Assembly (NCBI RefSeq): GCF_900289045.1
Contig: NZ_LT985188.1
Span: 1,116,001 to 1,180,000, forward strand
Origin: Micropruina glycogenica
Lineage (GTDB): Bacteria; Actinomycetota; Actinomycetes; Propionibacteriales; Propionibacteriaceae
Reading direction: 5' to 3'
Length of the DNA stretch: 64,000 bases
Shown here: positions 21,492 through 30,953 of the stretch, piece after piece
Layout of the letters: each line of letters opens with the position of its first letter
Numbering within the stretch: position 1 is the first letter of the stretch
The notes under the pieces: model-generated
Databases searched by the model: none
Seen by the model: the letters and a program-made list of their open reading frames with translations, nothing else
What the model was told of the DNA's origin: nothing
Translations under genes and position numbers: made by a program

Positions 21492-22793
21492 TCAGCCCTC
21501 GACCCGCATCAGCGTGATGCCGCCGGTGACCTCGGGCATGGCAGCGAGATCTTCGACCGCCGCCTTCATGTCACCCACCCGAGCCGCGTGGGTGAGAATC
21601 GCCAGCCGTGCCCCCTGACCCAGTGGACGCCCCGGTTCGCTCTCTTGCCGCACCGCCTGAATCGAGACCTGGTAGCGGGCGAAGCTCGCCGCGATCTTGG
21701 CCAGTACGCCAGGCTCGTCGTCGACGCTCAGAGCCACGTAGAACCGCGACGGCACCAGGTTGCGGGGGGTGACCGGACGCGCCGAGTACGACGACTCCCC
21801 CGGCCCGGCCACACCCCGCACCCGGTTACGAGCTGCGGTGATCACGTCGCCCAACACGGCGGACGCCGTCGGCGCACCTCCGGCCCCCGGGCCCATGAAC
21901 ATGAGCTGCCCAGCGTGCCGCGACTCGATGAACACGGCGTTGAACGCGCCCGACACGTTCGCCAACGGGTGGTTGGCCGGCACCAGCGTGGGGTGCACGC
22001 CCACCGAGATCGAGTTGTCGGGAGCCAGCGCGCAGCGGGCCAGCAGTTTGATCACGTAACCCAGTTCGGCCGCCGTCGCCACGTCGTCGGCGGTCACTGT
22101 GGTGATGCCTTCGCAGTCGACGTCGTCGAGGTTCACCCGGCTGTGAAAGGCCAGGCTGGCCAGAATCGCGGCCTTGGCGGCGGCGTCCAGCCCCTCGACG
22201 TCGGCGGTCGGGTCGTCTTCGGCGTAACCGAGCCGTTGCGCCTCGGCGAGCACCTCGTCGAACGACGAGCCCTCGGTGGTCATCTTGTCGAGAATGAAGT
22301 TGGTGGTGCCGTTGACGATGCCCTTGACCGCGGTGACCTCGTCGCCCACCAGCGACTCGCGCAGCGGGCGGATGATCGGAATCGCCCCCGCCACCGCAGC
22401 CTCGTAATACAGGTCCACACCGGCCTCGGCCGCAGCCTCGTACAGCGTCGGGCCGTCTTGGGCCAGCAACTGCTTGTTGGCGGTGATCACCGAAGCACCA
22501 CCCGCCATCGCGGCCAGAATCAGGCTGCGCGCAGGTTCGACGCCGCCCATCACCTCGATCACGAGATCGATGCCCTTGCGGGCCACGAGTTCGGCGGCGT
22601 CGTCGGTGAGCAGTGCCGCATCGATGCCGGGACGGTCTTTGGCCAGGTTGCGCACAGAGATGCCGACCAGGTCGAGCCGACGGCCCACCCGGGCCTGAAA
22701 CTCGTCGCCGCCCTCGAGCATCTGTCGGGCCACCTGTGAACCCACCACGCCGCAGCCCAGCAGGGCCACCTTGAGCGGTCTGGCCGGAGTCAT
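21492..22793 (-). CDS. hom: Homoserine dehydrogenase
   Basis: The 433-residue enzyme reduces aspartate semialdehyde to homoserine for threonine and methionine synthesis. It has an N-terminal NAD(P) fold (ALLGCGVVGSQVA, 10-22), then VITANKQLLAQ, the catalytic region with GIVNGTTNFILDKM and DPTADVEGLDAAAKAAILA, and a C-terminal ACT domain (about 350-430, PGVLAKIAASFARYQVSIQAVRQE) for threonine feedback. It follows lysA by 16 bases and precedes thrH by 3, so the three form an operon. Confidence 0.96.
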   Translation of the reverse strand: MTPARPLKVALLGCGVVGSQVARQMLEGGDEFQARVGRRLDLVGISVRNLAKDRPGIDAALLTDDAAELVARKGIDLVIEVMGGVEPARSLILAAMAGGASVITANKQLLAQDGPTLYEAAAEAGVDLYYEAAVAGAIPIIRPLRESLVGDEVTAVKGIVNGTTNFILDKMTTEGSSFDEVLAEAQRLGYAEDDPTADVEGLDAAAKAAILASLAFHSRVNLDDVDCEGITTVTADDVATAAELGYVIKLLARCALAPDNSISVGVHPTLVPANHPLANVSGAFNAVFIESRHAGQLMFMGPGAGGAPTASAVLGDVITAARNRVRGVAGPGESSYSARPVTPRNLVPSRFYVALSVDDEPGVLAKIAASFARYQVSIQAVRQESEPGRPLGQGARLAILTHAARVGDMKAAVEDLAAMPEVTGGITLMRVEG

Positions 22794-22809
22794 TGCGTCC
22801 TCATCTTTC

Positions 22810-24213
22810 TCAGGCCCCGGGGTCGAGCGCCAGCAGATCGTCCATGGTTTCGCGCCGCAGCAGCGTGCTGAGGTGGCCGTCGCGCACGGCGACCACGGGC
22901 GGGCGCGGAACGTGATTGTAGTTGCTCGCCATCGACCGGCTGTACGCGCCGGCCGCGGGCACCGCGATCAGGTCGCCGGGGCCGACGTCGTCGGGCAGAA
23001 ACTCGTCCCTGACCAGAATGTCGCCGCCCTCGCAGTGCTTGCCGACCACGCGCGACAGCACCGGACCGCCCTCGCCGGCCCGATTGGCCAGGGTGGCGGA
23101 ATACTCGGCGGCGTAGAGGGCCGGACGAATGTTGTCGCTCATGCCCCCGTCGACCGCCACGTAGCGCCGGCTCTGGCCCGAACCGATGTCGACCGTCTTC
23201 ACCGTGCCGACGGTGTAGATGGCGGTGCCGGGCGGGCCGCAGATGGCACGTCCGGGTTCGATCGACATGCGCGGCACCGGCAACCCGAAGCCGCGACACT
23301 CGTGCTCGACGATCAAGCGCAGCCCGGCGGCCAGCTCGGCGGGCGTGGCCGGGGTGTCTTCCTTGATGTAGCTGATGCCGAAGCCGCCGCCGAGATCGAG
23401 GTCGGCCAGCGTGACGCCGGTGGCCTCGTGAAACTGCGCCATCAGCTTCAGCGTGCGGCGCGCAGCCACCTCGAACCCGTTGGTGTCGAAGATCTGCGAG
23501 CCGATGTGGCTGTGAATGCCCTTCAGGTCGATGTAGGGGCTGTGATGGCTGCGCACCATGGCCACCAGTGCCGCCCCGCCGTTGATCGAGAAGCCGAACT
23601 TCTGGTCTTCGTGCGCGGTGGCGATGTACTCGTGGGTGTGCGCCTCGACGCCGGTGGTCACCCGGATCATCACCTCGGCCACCGTGCCCAGTTCGGCGCA
23701 GAGCTGCTCCAGCCGGGTGATTTCGTGCGACGAGTCGACGATGATGCGGCCCACCCCGGCGCTGAGGCCGGCGCGCAGTTCGTCCACGCTCTTGTTGTTG
23801 CCGTGCATGCCGATGCGGGCGGGGGTCATGCCGCCGCGCAGGGCGACGGCCAGTTCGCCGCCCGAGCAGACGTCGAGCCCCAGGCCCTCCTCGGCGATCC
23901 AGCGGGCCACCGTGGTGCACAGAAACGACTTGCCGGCGTAGAACACGTCCCAGCCGGCGAAGGCGTCGCGCCACTCGCGGGCCCGGGTGCGAAAGTCGTC
24001 CTCGTCGATCACGTAGACCGGGCTGCCCATCTCGGCGACGATCGAGGCGGCGGTGCGGCCGGCGATCTCGACTTCACCATCGGCGTTACGAAAGGCGTTC
24101 TTGCTCCACACGGCCGCGGTCAGGGCGTTCACGTCGTCGGGACGGGTCAGCCACAGCGGCGCGGGCGAGGTCGCGTCGGCGTGAATCGAGCCGGCGACGT
24201 GCATGTGGGTCAT
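22810..24213 (-). CDS. lysA: Diaminopimelate decarboxylase
   Basis: The 466-residue PLP enzyme converts meso-diaminopimelate to lysine. The PLP lysine is near residue 95 in VFYAGKSFLC. HIGSQIFDTNGF, DLGGGFGISY and EPGRAICGPPGT (phosphate and substrate contacts) are present, and VCSGGELAVAL is typical. The start at 24213 (MTHMHVAG) is the first ATG that keeps the usual N-terminus; an ATG three codons on is possible, and neither has a clear ribosome-binding site. It is first in the lysA-hom-thrH operon. Confidence 0.95.
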   Translation of the reverse strand: MTHMHVAGSIHADATSPAPLWLTRPDDVNALTAAVWSKNAFRNADGEVEIAGRTAASIVAEMGSPVYVIDEDDFRTRAREWRDAFAGWDVFYAGKSFLCTTVARWIAEEGLGLDVCSGGELAVALRGGMTPARIGMHGNNKSVDELRAGLSAGVGRIIVDSSHEITRLEQLCAELGTVAEVMIRVTTGVEAHTHEYIATAHEDQKFGFSINGGAALVAMVRSHHSPYIDLKGIHSHIGSQIFDTNGFEVAARRTLKLMAQFHEATGVTLADLDLGGGFGISYIKEDTPATPAELAAGLRLIVEHECRGFGLPVPRMSIEPGRAICGPPGTAIYTVGTVKTVDIGSGQSRRYVAVDGGMSDNIRPALYAAEYSATLANRAGEGGPVLSRVVGKHCEGGDILVRDEFLPDDVGPGDLIAVPAAGAYSRSMASNYNHVPRPPVVAVRDGHLSTLLRRETMDDLLALDPGA

Positions 24214-24270
24214 GAGGCACCACTGTGCCAGAGCGGCGCCTGTGGCACGGCCCACTCCCGGCGGCTGGGA

Positions 24271-24786
24271 TCACCCGCTGGTGACGTCGAGATGAAGCGT
24301 GTGTGTGACAGTGGCCAGCTTCAGCGCGACGGGGTTGGCGACCTTCGTGCCGTCCGCCTCGACGGCGACGGTTCCGCAGGAGGCACCGAGGCATTTCGCG
24401 TCGAACCGCACCCCCCACAACGTGAAGAACTGGCCGAGGGTGACGGTGTCGGCGCCCCGGCCTTCGAGCCACACCACCCCGGAGTCGTCGTGGGTGTGCG
24501 CCGGCCCCTGAAGCGCGCGGGGGCGGTCCATGCCGATGTAGGGCACCAGTGCCACTGGGGTGCCGTCGATCGCGATGGTGAGGGTGAATCGGCGCTGGCC
24601 GCTGGTGTCGTCGAGCCGGGACGGCTCCAGGCCGGCGGCCTGAATCTGCGCCAGCCCGTCACGTGGCGCCGGCCACGGTGGCGCCGAGTCGCGCAGCACG
24701 GCCGGGCCGGGTGCAGTCGACTGGCTGGTGCACCCGATCAGGGTCACGGTCACGAGCAGCGACGACAGCGCTCGCAGTACCCGCAT
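24271..24786 (-). CDS. Putative lipoprotein of unknown function
   Basis: This 171-residue protein has a signal peptide (MRVLRALSSLLVTVTLIGC) with lipobox LIGC, so it should be exported and lipid-anchored. The mature part is mainly beta with ALVPYIGMDRPRAL and a HTHDDSGVVWLEGRGADTVTLGQFF segment; His and Asp there could bind metal. The pattern recalls small secreted proteins in which an HxH segment is followed by GQFFxLWGV. The start is ATG 24786, supported by a leaderless -10 (TAGGGT, seven bases upstream). Confidence 0.7.
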   Translation of the reverse strand: MRVLRALSSLLVTVTLIGCTSQSTAPGPAVLRDSAPPWPAPRDGLAQIQAAGLEPSRLDDTSGQRRFTLTIAIDGTPVALVPYIGMDRPRALQGPAHTHDDSGVVWLEGRGADTVTLGQFFTLWGVRFDAKCLGASCGTVAVEADGTKVANPVALKLATVTHTLHLDVTSG

Positions 24787-24793
24787 GGCTCGA

Positions 24794-24799
24794 ACCCTA
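24794..24799 (-). promoter_or_regulatory. -10 element, leaderless start of lipoprotein gene
   Basis: On the minus strand TAGGGT is followed by seven bases (TCGAGCC) and the ATG at 24786. Confidence 0.55.
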
Positions 24800-24865
24800 C
24801 TCGCCGGCATGCCGTGCAGATGCGCAAAGCAGGCCGTCCGCGAGACCGACGGTTCGCATGGCGCT

Positions 24866-24900
24866 TGGCGCGAGTTAGGAACCGTCCCCAACTCGCGCCA
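24866..24900. repeat. Hairpin presenting the GGAACCGTCCCC element
   Basis: An 11-bp perfect inverted repeat, TGGCGCGAGTT (24866-24876) with AACTCGCGCCA (24890-24900), encloses the 13-base loop AGGAACCGTCCCC. It lies upstream of the lipoprotein and tRNA genes. Confidence 0.7.
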
Positions 24901-24933
24901 CTTCGCGATTCGATGCGGCCGGAGGCCATGCGG

Positions 24934-24939
24934 TACAGT
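24934..24939 (+). promoter_or_regulatory. Candidate -10 of tRNA-Arg
   Basis: TACAGT lies 23 bases before the tRNA. A weak -35 (TTCGAT, 24909) is 19 bases further up. Confidence 0.4.
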
Positions 24940-24962
24940 CAGTGGCCGGTCCGGTGACCCGG

Positions 24963-25034
24963 GCCCCCGTAGCTCAGGGGATAGAGCGCCGCCCTCCGGA
25001 GGCGGGTGCGCAGGTTCGAATCCTGCCGGGGGCG
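24963..25034 (+). tRNA. tRNA-Arg (CCG)
   Basis: A complete cloverleaf of 72 bases: acceptor GCCCCCG/CGGGGGC, D-arm GCTC...GAGC, anticodon stem CCGCC/GGCGG with loop CTCCGGA (anticodon CCG at 24996-24998, reading CGG), and T-arm GCAGG-TTCGAAT-CCTGC. The discriminator is G and CCA is not encoded. A strong terminator follows at once. Confidence 0.96.
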
Positions 25035-25041
25035 CAGAAGA

Positions 25042-25078
25042 AAAGGCCCAGTCGAACGATGTGTTCGACTGGGCCTTT
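25042..25078 (+). terminator. Terminator after tRNA-Arg
   Basis: A perfect 16-bp stem, AAAGGCCCAGTCGAAC (25042-25057) with GTTCGACTGGGCCTTT (25063-25078), has a 5-base loop. With A and T runs at both feet it can act on both strands, ending the tRNA and the converging VOC gene. Confidence 0.9.
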
Positions 25079-25107
25079 GGCGTCGTGTTGCGGCCCCTGA
25101 TTCCGAC

Positions 25108-25485
25108 TCAACCCCAGTTGGCCGCCTTGGTCAGGCAGAACGGGTGGCCGTCGGGGTCACGCAGCACCACCCAGTCCTCGGACGGCTGCTCGCTGGGCTT
25201 GGTGGCACCCAGCTCGAGCAGCTTCGCTTCAGCCTCGGCCAGATCGTCCACCGCCAGGTCGAAGTGGAACTGCTTGGTGCCGGAGGTGTTCGGCCAGCCG
25301 GGCGCCTTCCAGCCCTCGACGCGGCCGAAGCCGATGCGCCGGTCGCCCTTGGTGACCATGCCGTAGTTCTCGTCGGAGTAGCTGTTCTGCCACCCCAGCG
25401 CAGCGGCCCAGAACGCCGCCTCGGCTGCCGGGTCTGCGCAGTCGATGGTGACCATGGCCAATGTTGCTGGTGCTGACTCGGACAT
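25108..25485 (-). CDS. VOC-superfamily (glyoxalase-like) protein
   Basis: The 125-residue single-fold VOC protein has two beta-alpha-beta repeats (MVTIDCADPAAEAAFWAAALGW and KQFHFDLAVDDLAEAEAKLLELGA) and ends WVVLRDPDGHPFCL. Metal-ligand-like His and Asp positions are partly kept, so it may be an enzyme or a binding protein. No substrate can be named. The ATG at 25485 has GAGGAG upstream. Confidence 0.8.
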   Translation of the reverse strand: MSESAPATLAMVTIDCADPAAEAAFWAAALGWQNSYSDENYGMVTKGDRRIGFGRVEGWKAPGWPNTSGTKQFHFDLAVDDLAEAEAKLLELGATKPSEQPSEDWVVLRDPDGHPFCLTKAANWG

Positions 25486-25717
25486 TGCCGCTCCTCGCTG
25501 TGGTTTGTCGTCTCGTTGTCATGCTGCCTCGGACGGCCCGAGAGGGTCTTGTACAAAGGCGACAGCGTGAAACCCAGTGTGGCTCTACGCCGTCGGCGAA
25601 ACACTGACCAGTCGGCCCAGCCACCGGCATGGCCGGTTTCGCCTCACCGGCTCGCTGAGTAGCATCAAAGCGGCAACAGGCGTCGCGGCCTGTGCAGGTA
25701 ACGGGAAGAAGGCGATC

Positions 25718-28700
25718 GTGGCTCTCGCGCACGAGAATCTGACGACGGACAAGCCATCGACTGATGAATTTGGTGCCAACGACTGGCTCATCGACGAGAT
25801 GTACCAGGCGTACCAGAGCGATCCGAACTCGGTGGACGACCGTTGGCAGCAGTTCTTCGCCGAGCGCGGCGCAGGCTCTTCCGCCGCCGATGGTGGCTCC
25901 GTGTCCGATGACGCGTGGGAGGTCAAGGCCGAGCCCGCGAAGCCGTCCACACCGGCAGCTTCGCAACCGCCGGCCGAGACGGCCCCGGAGCCGACACCTG
26001 AGCCGGTGCAGTCGTCGCCGAAGCCGTCAGCCGAGCCGACCAGCAAGCCCACTGCCGACGAGAAGCCTCAGCAGCAAGAGGGGGCCAAGAATCAACCCGC
26101 CCCCTCCAAGTCCCACGACTCCTACAGCGTGGTCGCCGAGCGTGGTCCGCGGCCCGCCCGTCCTCGCCCTGCGCCGGCCCCTGCGAACGGCTCCGCCGCG
26201 CCGACCGCCACCGTCGAGTCGTCGGCCACCGCCGGTCACGATGCGGCACCCGAGTCGCCGGGCACCGGCATGGGCCTGTCGGCCAACCGGCCCAGTCTGG
26301 TTGTGCGCAAAGAGCAGGCCAGCGAGCCCACCCGGGTGCAGCTCAAGGGCGCGCCCATGCGAACCGCACGCAACATGGACGCCTCGCTGGCCATGCCGAC
26401 GGCCACCTCGGTGCGCAACGTGCCGATGAAGCTCGCCATCGACCAGCGGCTGATGGTGAACGCCCATCTGGCCAGGTCGACCGGCGGCAAGATCTCGTTC
26501 ACGCACCTCATCGGCTACGCGATGATCCAGGCGCTCAAGCAGGTGCCGGCGATGAACAACGCCTACGAAGAGGCCGACGGCAAGCCGTTTCTGGTCGAGC
26601 CCAACACGATCAACCTGGGCCTGGCGATCGACCTTCCCACCAAGGACGGCGGTCGCCAGCTGCTGGTGCCCAACATCAAGGGCTGCGAGCAACTCAACTT
26701 CGGCCAGTTCTGGGCCGCCTACGAGGCAGTCGTGCGCAAGGCCCGCCAGGGCAAGCTCGAGGTGTCGGACTTTCAGGGCACCACCGCCACGCTGACCAAC
26801 CCCGGCGGCATCGGCACCAGCCATTCGGTGCCGCGCCTCATGGCCGGCCAGGGCCTCATTCTGGGCGTCGGCTCGATCGACTACCCGCCCGAGTTTCAGG
26901 GCGCCTCGCTGCGCCGCATCACCGAGGCGGGGGTGTCGAAGGTCACCACGCTGACCTCGACCTACGACCACCGCATCATTCAGGGCGCCCAGTCGGGCGA
27001 GTTCCTCAAGGTCATTCACGAACTGCTGCTGGGCAAGCACGGCTTCTACGACGAGATCTTCGCCTCGCTGCGCATTCCCTACGCGCCGATCCGGTGGGCG
27101 CAAGACGTCAGCGCCGAACGTCCGGGGCAGATTCCCAAGTCGGCCCGGGTGTTCTCGCTGATCGCCGCCTACCGGCAGCACGGGCACCTGATGGCCGACA
27201 TCGACCCGCTCGAATACCGGCAGCGCTCGCACCCCGAGCTCACGCTGGAGTATCACGGGCTCACGCTGTGGGATCTGGACCGCGAGTTTCCGGTGGGCAA
27301 CTTCGGCGGCCACGACGGCGAGGTCATGACGCTGCGCGACATTCTGGCCACCCTGCGCGGCTCGTACTGCCGCAGTGTGGGCATCGAATACATGCACATT
27401 CAAGACAACGAGCAGCGCGCCTGGATTCAACGCCGCGTCGAGGTGCCGCACGCACCCTGGCCGCGCGAAGAACACCTGCGCATTCTCGACCGGCTCAACG
27501 AGGCCGAGATCTTCGAGACCTTTCTGCAGACCAAGTTCGTCGGCCAGAAACGGTTCAGCCTCGAGGGTGGCGAGTCGACCATCGTGTTGTTGGACGAGCT
27601 GTGCGACGCCGCAGCCAACTCCGGCCTCGACGAGGTGTGCATCGGCATGCCGCACCGCGGTCGGCTCAACGTGCTGGCCAACATCGTGGGCAAGAGCTAC
27701 GGCCAGATCTTCAAGGAGTTCGAGGGCAGCGTCGACCCGCGCAACGCCCAGGGCACCGGCGACGTGAAGTACCACCTGGGCGCCGAGGGCCAGTTCACCG
27801 CCCTGTCGGGCAAGACGATCAAGACCTCCGTGGCCGCGAACCCGTCGCATCTCGAAGCGGTCGACCCGGTGCTCGAAGGCATCGCGCGGGCCAAGCTCGA
27901 CCAGTTGGCCGCCGCCGAGGGCTTTCCGGTGCTGCCGATTCTGCTGCACGGCGACGCGTCGTTCGCCGGTCAGGGCGTGGTGTACGAAACGTTGCAGATG
28001 AGCCAACTGCGGCCCTACAAGACCGGCGGCACCGTCCACGTCGTGGTGAACAACCAGGTCGGGTTCACCACCTCGCCGTACGATTCGCGCACCTCGGTGT
28101 ATTGCACCGATGTGGCCAAGGCCATTCAGTCGCCGATCTTTCACATCAACGGCGACGACCCCGAGGCCGTCGCCCGCATCGCGCAACTCGCCTTCCAATA
28201 CCGGCAGCGGTTCAACAAAGACGTCGTGCTCGACGTGGTGTGCTACCGCCGGCGCGGGCACAACGAGGGCGACGACCCCAGCTTCACCCAGCCGCGCATG
28301 TACGACCTGATCGAACAGAAGCGCAGTGTGCGCAAGCTGTACACCGAGGCCCTGATCGGCCGCGGCGACATCAGCACCGAAGACGCCGAAGCCGTGCTGA
28401 CCCGGTTCCGTGACGGTCTGGAGAGTGTGTTCAAGAAGGCGCGCGAAGACGCCGAGGCCGACGACTCGTACCGCCGGGTGCCCTACTACCCGCCGAAGCT
28501 CGGCAAAACCCAGGGCACCACCATCTCGGCCGAGACCATGGCGAAGGTGGCCCGGGCGCACGTCACGTTCCCCGAGGGATTCGCCGTGCACCCCAAGGTG
28601 CTGCCGCAACTCGAGCGGCGCGCCGACGGCATCGTCAACGGCCCGATCGACTGGGCCACCGCTGAGCTACTCGCCTTCGGCTCGCTGCTGATGGAGGGCC

Positions 28701-29692
28701 GTCCAGTGCGACTGGTCGGGCAGGACTCGCGGCGCGGCACGTTCGTGCAGCGGTTCGCCGCCGTGATCGACCGCGAAACCGCCGAGGGCTACGTGCCGCT
28801 CAACCACCTTTCCGACAACCAGGGCATGTTTCACGTGTACGACTCGCTGCTCAGCGAGTACGCGTCGATGGGCTTCGAGTACGGCTACTCGGTGGCCGCG
28901 CCCGACGCTCTGGTGTGCTGGGAGGCGCAGTTCGGCGACTTCGCGAACGGCGCCCAGACCATCGTTGATGAGTTCATCAGCTCGGGCAACGCCAAGTGGA
29001 CCCAGAAGTCGGGCGTGGTGCTGCTGCTTCCCCACGGCTACGAGGGTCAGGGCCCCGACCACAGCTCGATGCGCATCGAGCGGTGGCTGCAGCTGTGCCA
29101 CGAAGGCGCTCTGGCGGTCTGCCAGCCGTCCACCCCGGCCAGCTACTTCCATCTGCTGCGCACCCACGCCTACGTGAACTGGCACAGGCCGGTGGTGATC
29201 GCCACGCCCAAGTCGATGCTGCGCAACAAGCAGGCCGTCTCTCAGCCCAGCGACTTCACCCAGGGACGTTGGCAGCCGGCGATGGGCGACCCCACCATCA
29301 CCGACCCGTCCAAGGTCGACCGCATTCTGATCTGTTCGGGCAAGCTGCGCTGGGACCTGATGACCGCCCGGCACGAAGCGGGGCTCGACGACAAGGTGGC
29401 GATTCTCTCGCTCGAGCGGCTGTACCCGCTGCCGGCCAAAGAGCTCGCGGCGCTGCTGGGCGAACTGCCCAAGACCGCACAGGTGCGCTACGTGCAGGAC
29501 GAGCCCGAGAACCAGGGCGCCTGGTGGTTCATGGCCCAGCATCTGCCCGAGGCCGTGGCAGCGTTCCTGCCCGGCTACGAGTTGCGCATGACGCCGGTGA
29601 CCCGGCCGGCCGCATCGGCCCCGTCGGTGGGGTCGATGAAGGTGCACCGCGCGCAGCAGGACACCCTGTTGGAGTCGGCCCTGGCCGACTGA
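25718..29692 (+). CDS. kgd: Multifunctional 2-oxoglutarate dehydrogenase E1/E2 (Kgd/OdhA type)
   Basis: The 1324-residue protein joins an E2-type succinyltransferase to a ThDP-dependent E1. Residues about 10-45 form the E1 N-terminal docking segment (WLIDEMYQAYQSDPNSVDD). A Pro/Ala/Glu linker (about 60-190) replaces lipoyl domains. The E2 core (about 205-445) ends with the catalytic TYDHRIIQGAQSGEF motif. The E1 part (about 470-1320) has MPHRGRLNVL, HGDASFAGQGVVYE, NNQVGFTTSP and PENQGAWWF. Such fused proteins work with separate E2p and E3 and are controlled by an FHA protein in mycobacteria and corynebacteria. The start is GTG 25718 with GAAGAAGG upstream. A weak promoter (TTTCGC, 17 bases, TAGCAT) lies at 25637-25665. 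Confidence 0.95.
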   Translation: MALAHENLTTDKPSTDEFGANDWLIDEMYQAYQSDPNSVDDRWQQFFAERGAGSSAADGGSVSDDAWEVKAEPAKPSTPAASQPPAETAPEPTPEPVQSSPKPSAEPTSKPTADEKPQQQEGAKNQPAPSKSHDSYSVVAERGPRPARPRPAPAPANGSAAPTATVESSATAGHDAAPESPGTGMGLSANRPSLVVRKEQASEPTRVQLKGAPMRTARNMDASLAMPTATSVRNVPMKLAIDQRLMVNAHLARSTGGKISFTHLIGYAMIQALKQVPAMNNAYEEADGKPFLVEPNTINLGLAIDLPTKDGGRQLLVPNIKGCEQLNFGQFWAAYEAVVRKARQGKLEVSDFQGTTATLTNPGGIGTSHSVPRLMAGQGLILGVGSIDYPPEFQGASLRRITEAGVSKVTTLTSTYDHRIIQGAQSGEFLKVIHELLLGKHGFYDEIFASLRIPYAPIRWAQDVSAERPGQIPKSARVFSLIAAYRQHGHLMADIDPLEYRQRSHPELTLEYHGLTLWDLDREFPVGNFGGHDGEVMTLRDILATLRGSYCRSVGIEYMHIQDNEQRAWIQRRVEVPHAPWPREEHLRILDRLNEAEIFETFLQTKFVGQKRFSLEGGESTIVLLDELCDAAANSGLDEVCIGMPHRGRLNVLANIVGKSYGQIFKEFEGSVDPRNAQGTGDVKYHLGAEGQFTALSGKTIKTSVAANPSHLEAVDPVLEGIARAKLDQLAAAEGFPVLPILLHGDASFAGQGVVYETLQMSQLRPYKTGGTVHVVVNNQVGFTTSPYDSRTSVYCTDVAKAIQSPIFHINGDDPEAVARIAQLAFQYRQRFNKDVVLDVVCYRRRGHNEGDDPSFTQPRMYDLIEQKRSVRKLYTEALIGRGDISTEDAEAVLTRFRDGLESVFKKAREDAEADDSYRRVPYYPPKLGKTQGTTISAETMAKVARAHVTFPEGFAVHPKVLPQLERRADGIVNGPIDWATAELLAFGSLLMEGRPVRLVGQDSRRGTFVQRFAAVIDRETAEGYVPLNHLSDNQGMFHVYDSLLSEYASMGFEYGYSVAAPDALVCWEAQFGDFANGAQTIVDEFISSGNAKWTQKSGVVLLLPHGYEGQGPDHSSMRIERWLQLCHEGALAVCQPSTPASYFHLLRTHAYVNWHRPVVIATPKSMLRNKQAVSQPSDFTQGRWQPAMGDPTITDPSKVDRILICSGKLRWDLMTARHEAGLDDKVAILSLERLYPLPAKELAALLGELPKTAQVRYVQDEPENQGAWWFMAQHLPEAVAAFLPGYELRMTPVTRPAASAPSVGSMKVHRAQQDTLLESALAD

Positions 29693-29804
29693 CGACTCGC
29701 CGTTGACGGGGTCGATTCGGCAGCGTCGGCCCCAGTGAGGGCGGTACTCTACCCGCGTCAACCCCGCTGCAGAACGCGGCCCCGTGCTTTCGATGAGGAG
29801 AACC

Positions 29805-30953
29805 ATGACCCTGGACCTTGCGGTGCTCGACGCGTACCAGACCATGACTGGGGCGGCGCCCGAAGGCATTTGGCGGGCACCCGGACGAATCAACCTGATC
29901 GGTGAGCACACCGACTACAACGACGGCTTCGTGATGCCCTTCGCCCTGCCCCAGGCGGCCTATCTGGCCGCCGGCCGGCGCGACGACGGCGTGATCAGAA
30001 TCGTCTCGGTCGACCTCGGTGAGCAGTTCGAGACCACGCTGGGGGCGCTCGCACCCAACAACGACGGCTGGCACGCCTACCTTGGCGGGGTGTTCTGGGC
30101 GCTGCGCGAAGCCGGCTACCAGGTCGGCGGTGCCGACCTGGCTCTGGCCTCGGACGTGCCGATCGGGGCCGGATTGTCGTCGTCGGCCGCCATCGAATGC
30201 GTGCTGGTCGAAGCGCTGAACGACCTGTACGACCTGGGCATCGCGCCGATGGACCGCGCAAAGCTCGCCCGGCGCACCGAGAACGCCTACGTGGGTGCAC
30301 CGACCGGCCTGATGGACCAGGCGGCGTCCACGCTCTGCACCGAGGGGCACGCGCTGTTTCTCGACTGCCGCTCGCTCGAGGTGGAGCAGGTGCCGCTCGA
30401 CCTGGCCGCGCACGGCCAGGCGATTCTGGTGGTCGACACCCTCACCCGGCACAGCCACGCCGACGGCGAGTACGCGACGCGACGCGCCGATTGTGAACAG
30501 GCGGCGCGTCTGCTCGGCGTGCCCGCCCTGCGTGACGTGGCCGTGGACGGTCTCGCCGAACGGCTGGCGAGCCTCGGTGACGAACGACTGGTGCGCAGGG
30601 CGCGGCACGTGGTGACCGAGGACCAGCGGGTGCTCGACGCCTGCGCGGCTCTGCGGGCCGATGATCTGCCCCGACTGGGCGAACTGATGACGGCGTCGCA
30701 CGTATCGATGCGCGACGACTACGAGATCACTGAGGAGTCGGTCGACCAGGCCGTCGAGGTCGCGTTGGCCAACGGAGCGCTCGGTGCGCGCATGACGGGG
30801 GGCGGCTTCGGCGGCTGCGTGCTGGCGCTCGCGTCGCTCGACGACGTCGACACGATCGCCGAGGCGGTGACTAGGGAGTTCGCTCGGAGCGGCCGAGACG
30901 CCCCAGCCACCTTCGTGGCCCGCCCGGCGGCCGGGGCCGGTCGGCTGAGCTGA
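29805..30953 (+). CDS. galK: Galactokinase
   Basis: The 382-residue GHMP kinase phosphorylates galactose at C1. Signatures are GRINLIGEHTDYNDGFVMP near the N-terminus (galactokinase box), IGAGLSSSAAIECVLVEAL (ATP-binding GLSSSA) and MTGGGFGGCVLAL. The ATG at 29805 has GAGGAG seven bases upstream. No galT, galE or transporter is adjacent, so it stands alone here. Its last 83 bases overlap the opposing membrane-protein gene. Confidence 0.94.
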   Translation: MTLDLAVLDAYQTMTGAAPEGIWRAPGRINLIGEHTDYNDGFVMPFALPQAAYLAAGRRDDGVIRIVSVDLGEQFETTLGALAPNNDGWHAYLGGVFWALREAGYQVGGADLALASDVPIGAGLSSSAAIECVLVEALNDLYDLGIAPMDRAKLARRTENAYVGAPTGLMDQAASTLCTEGHALFLDCRSLEVEQVPLDLAAHGQAILVVDTLTRHSHADGEYATRRADCEQAARLLGVPALRDVAVDGLAERLASLGDERLVRRARHVVTEDQRVLDACAALRADDLPRLGELMTASHVSMRDDYEITEESVDQAVEVALANGALGARMTGGGFGGCVLALASLDDVDTIAEAVTREFARSGRDAPATFVARPAAGAGRLS

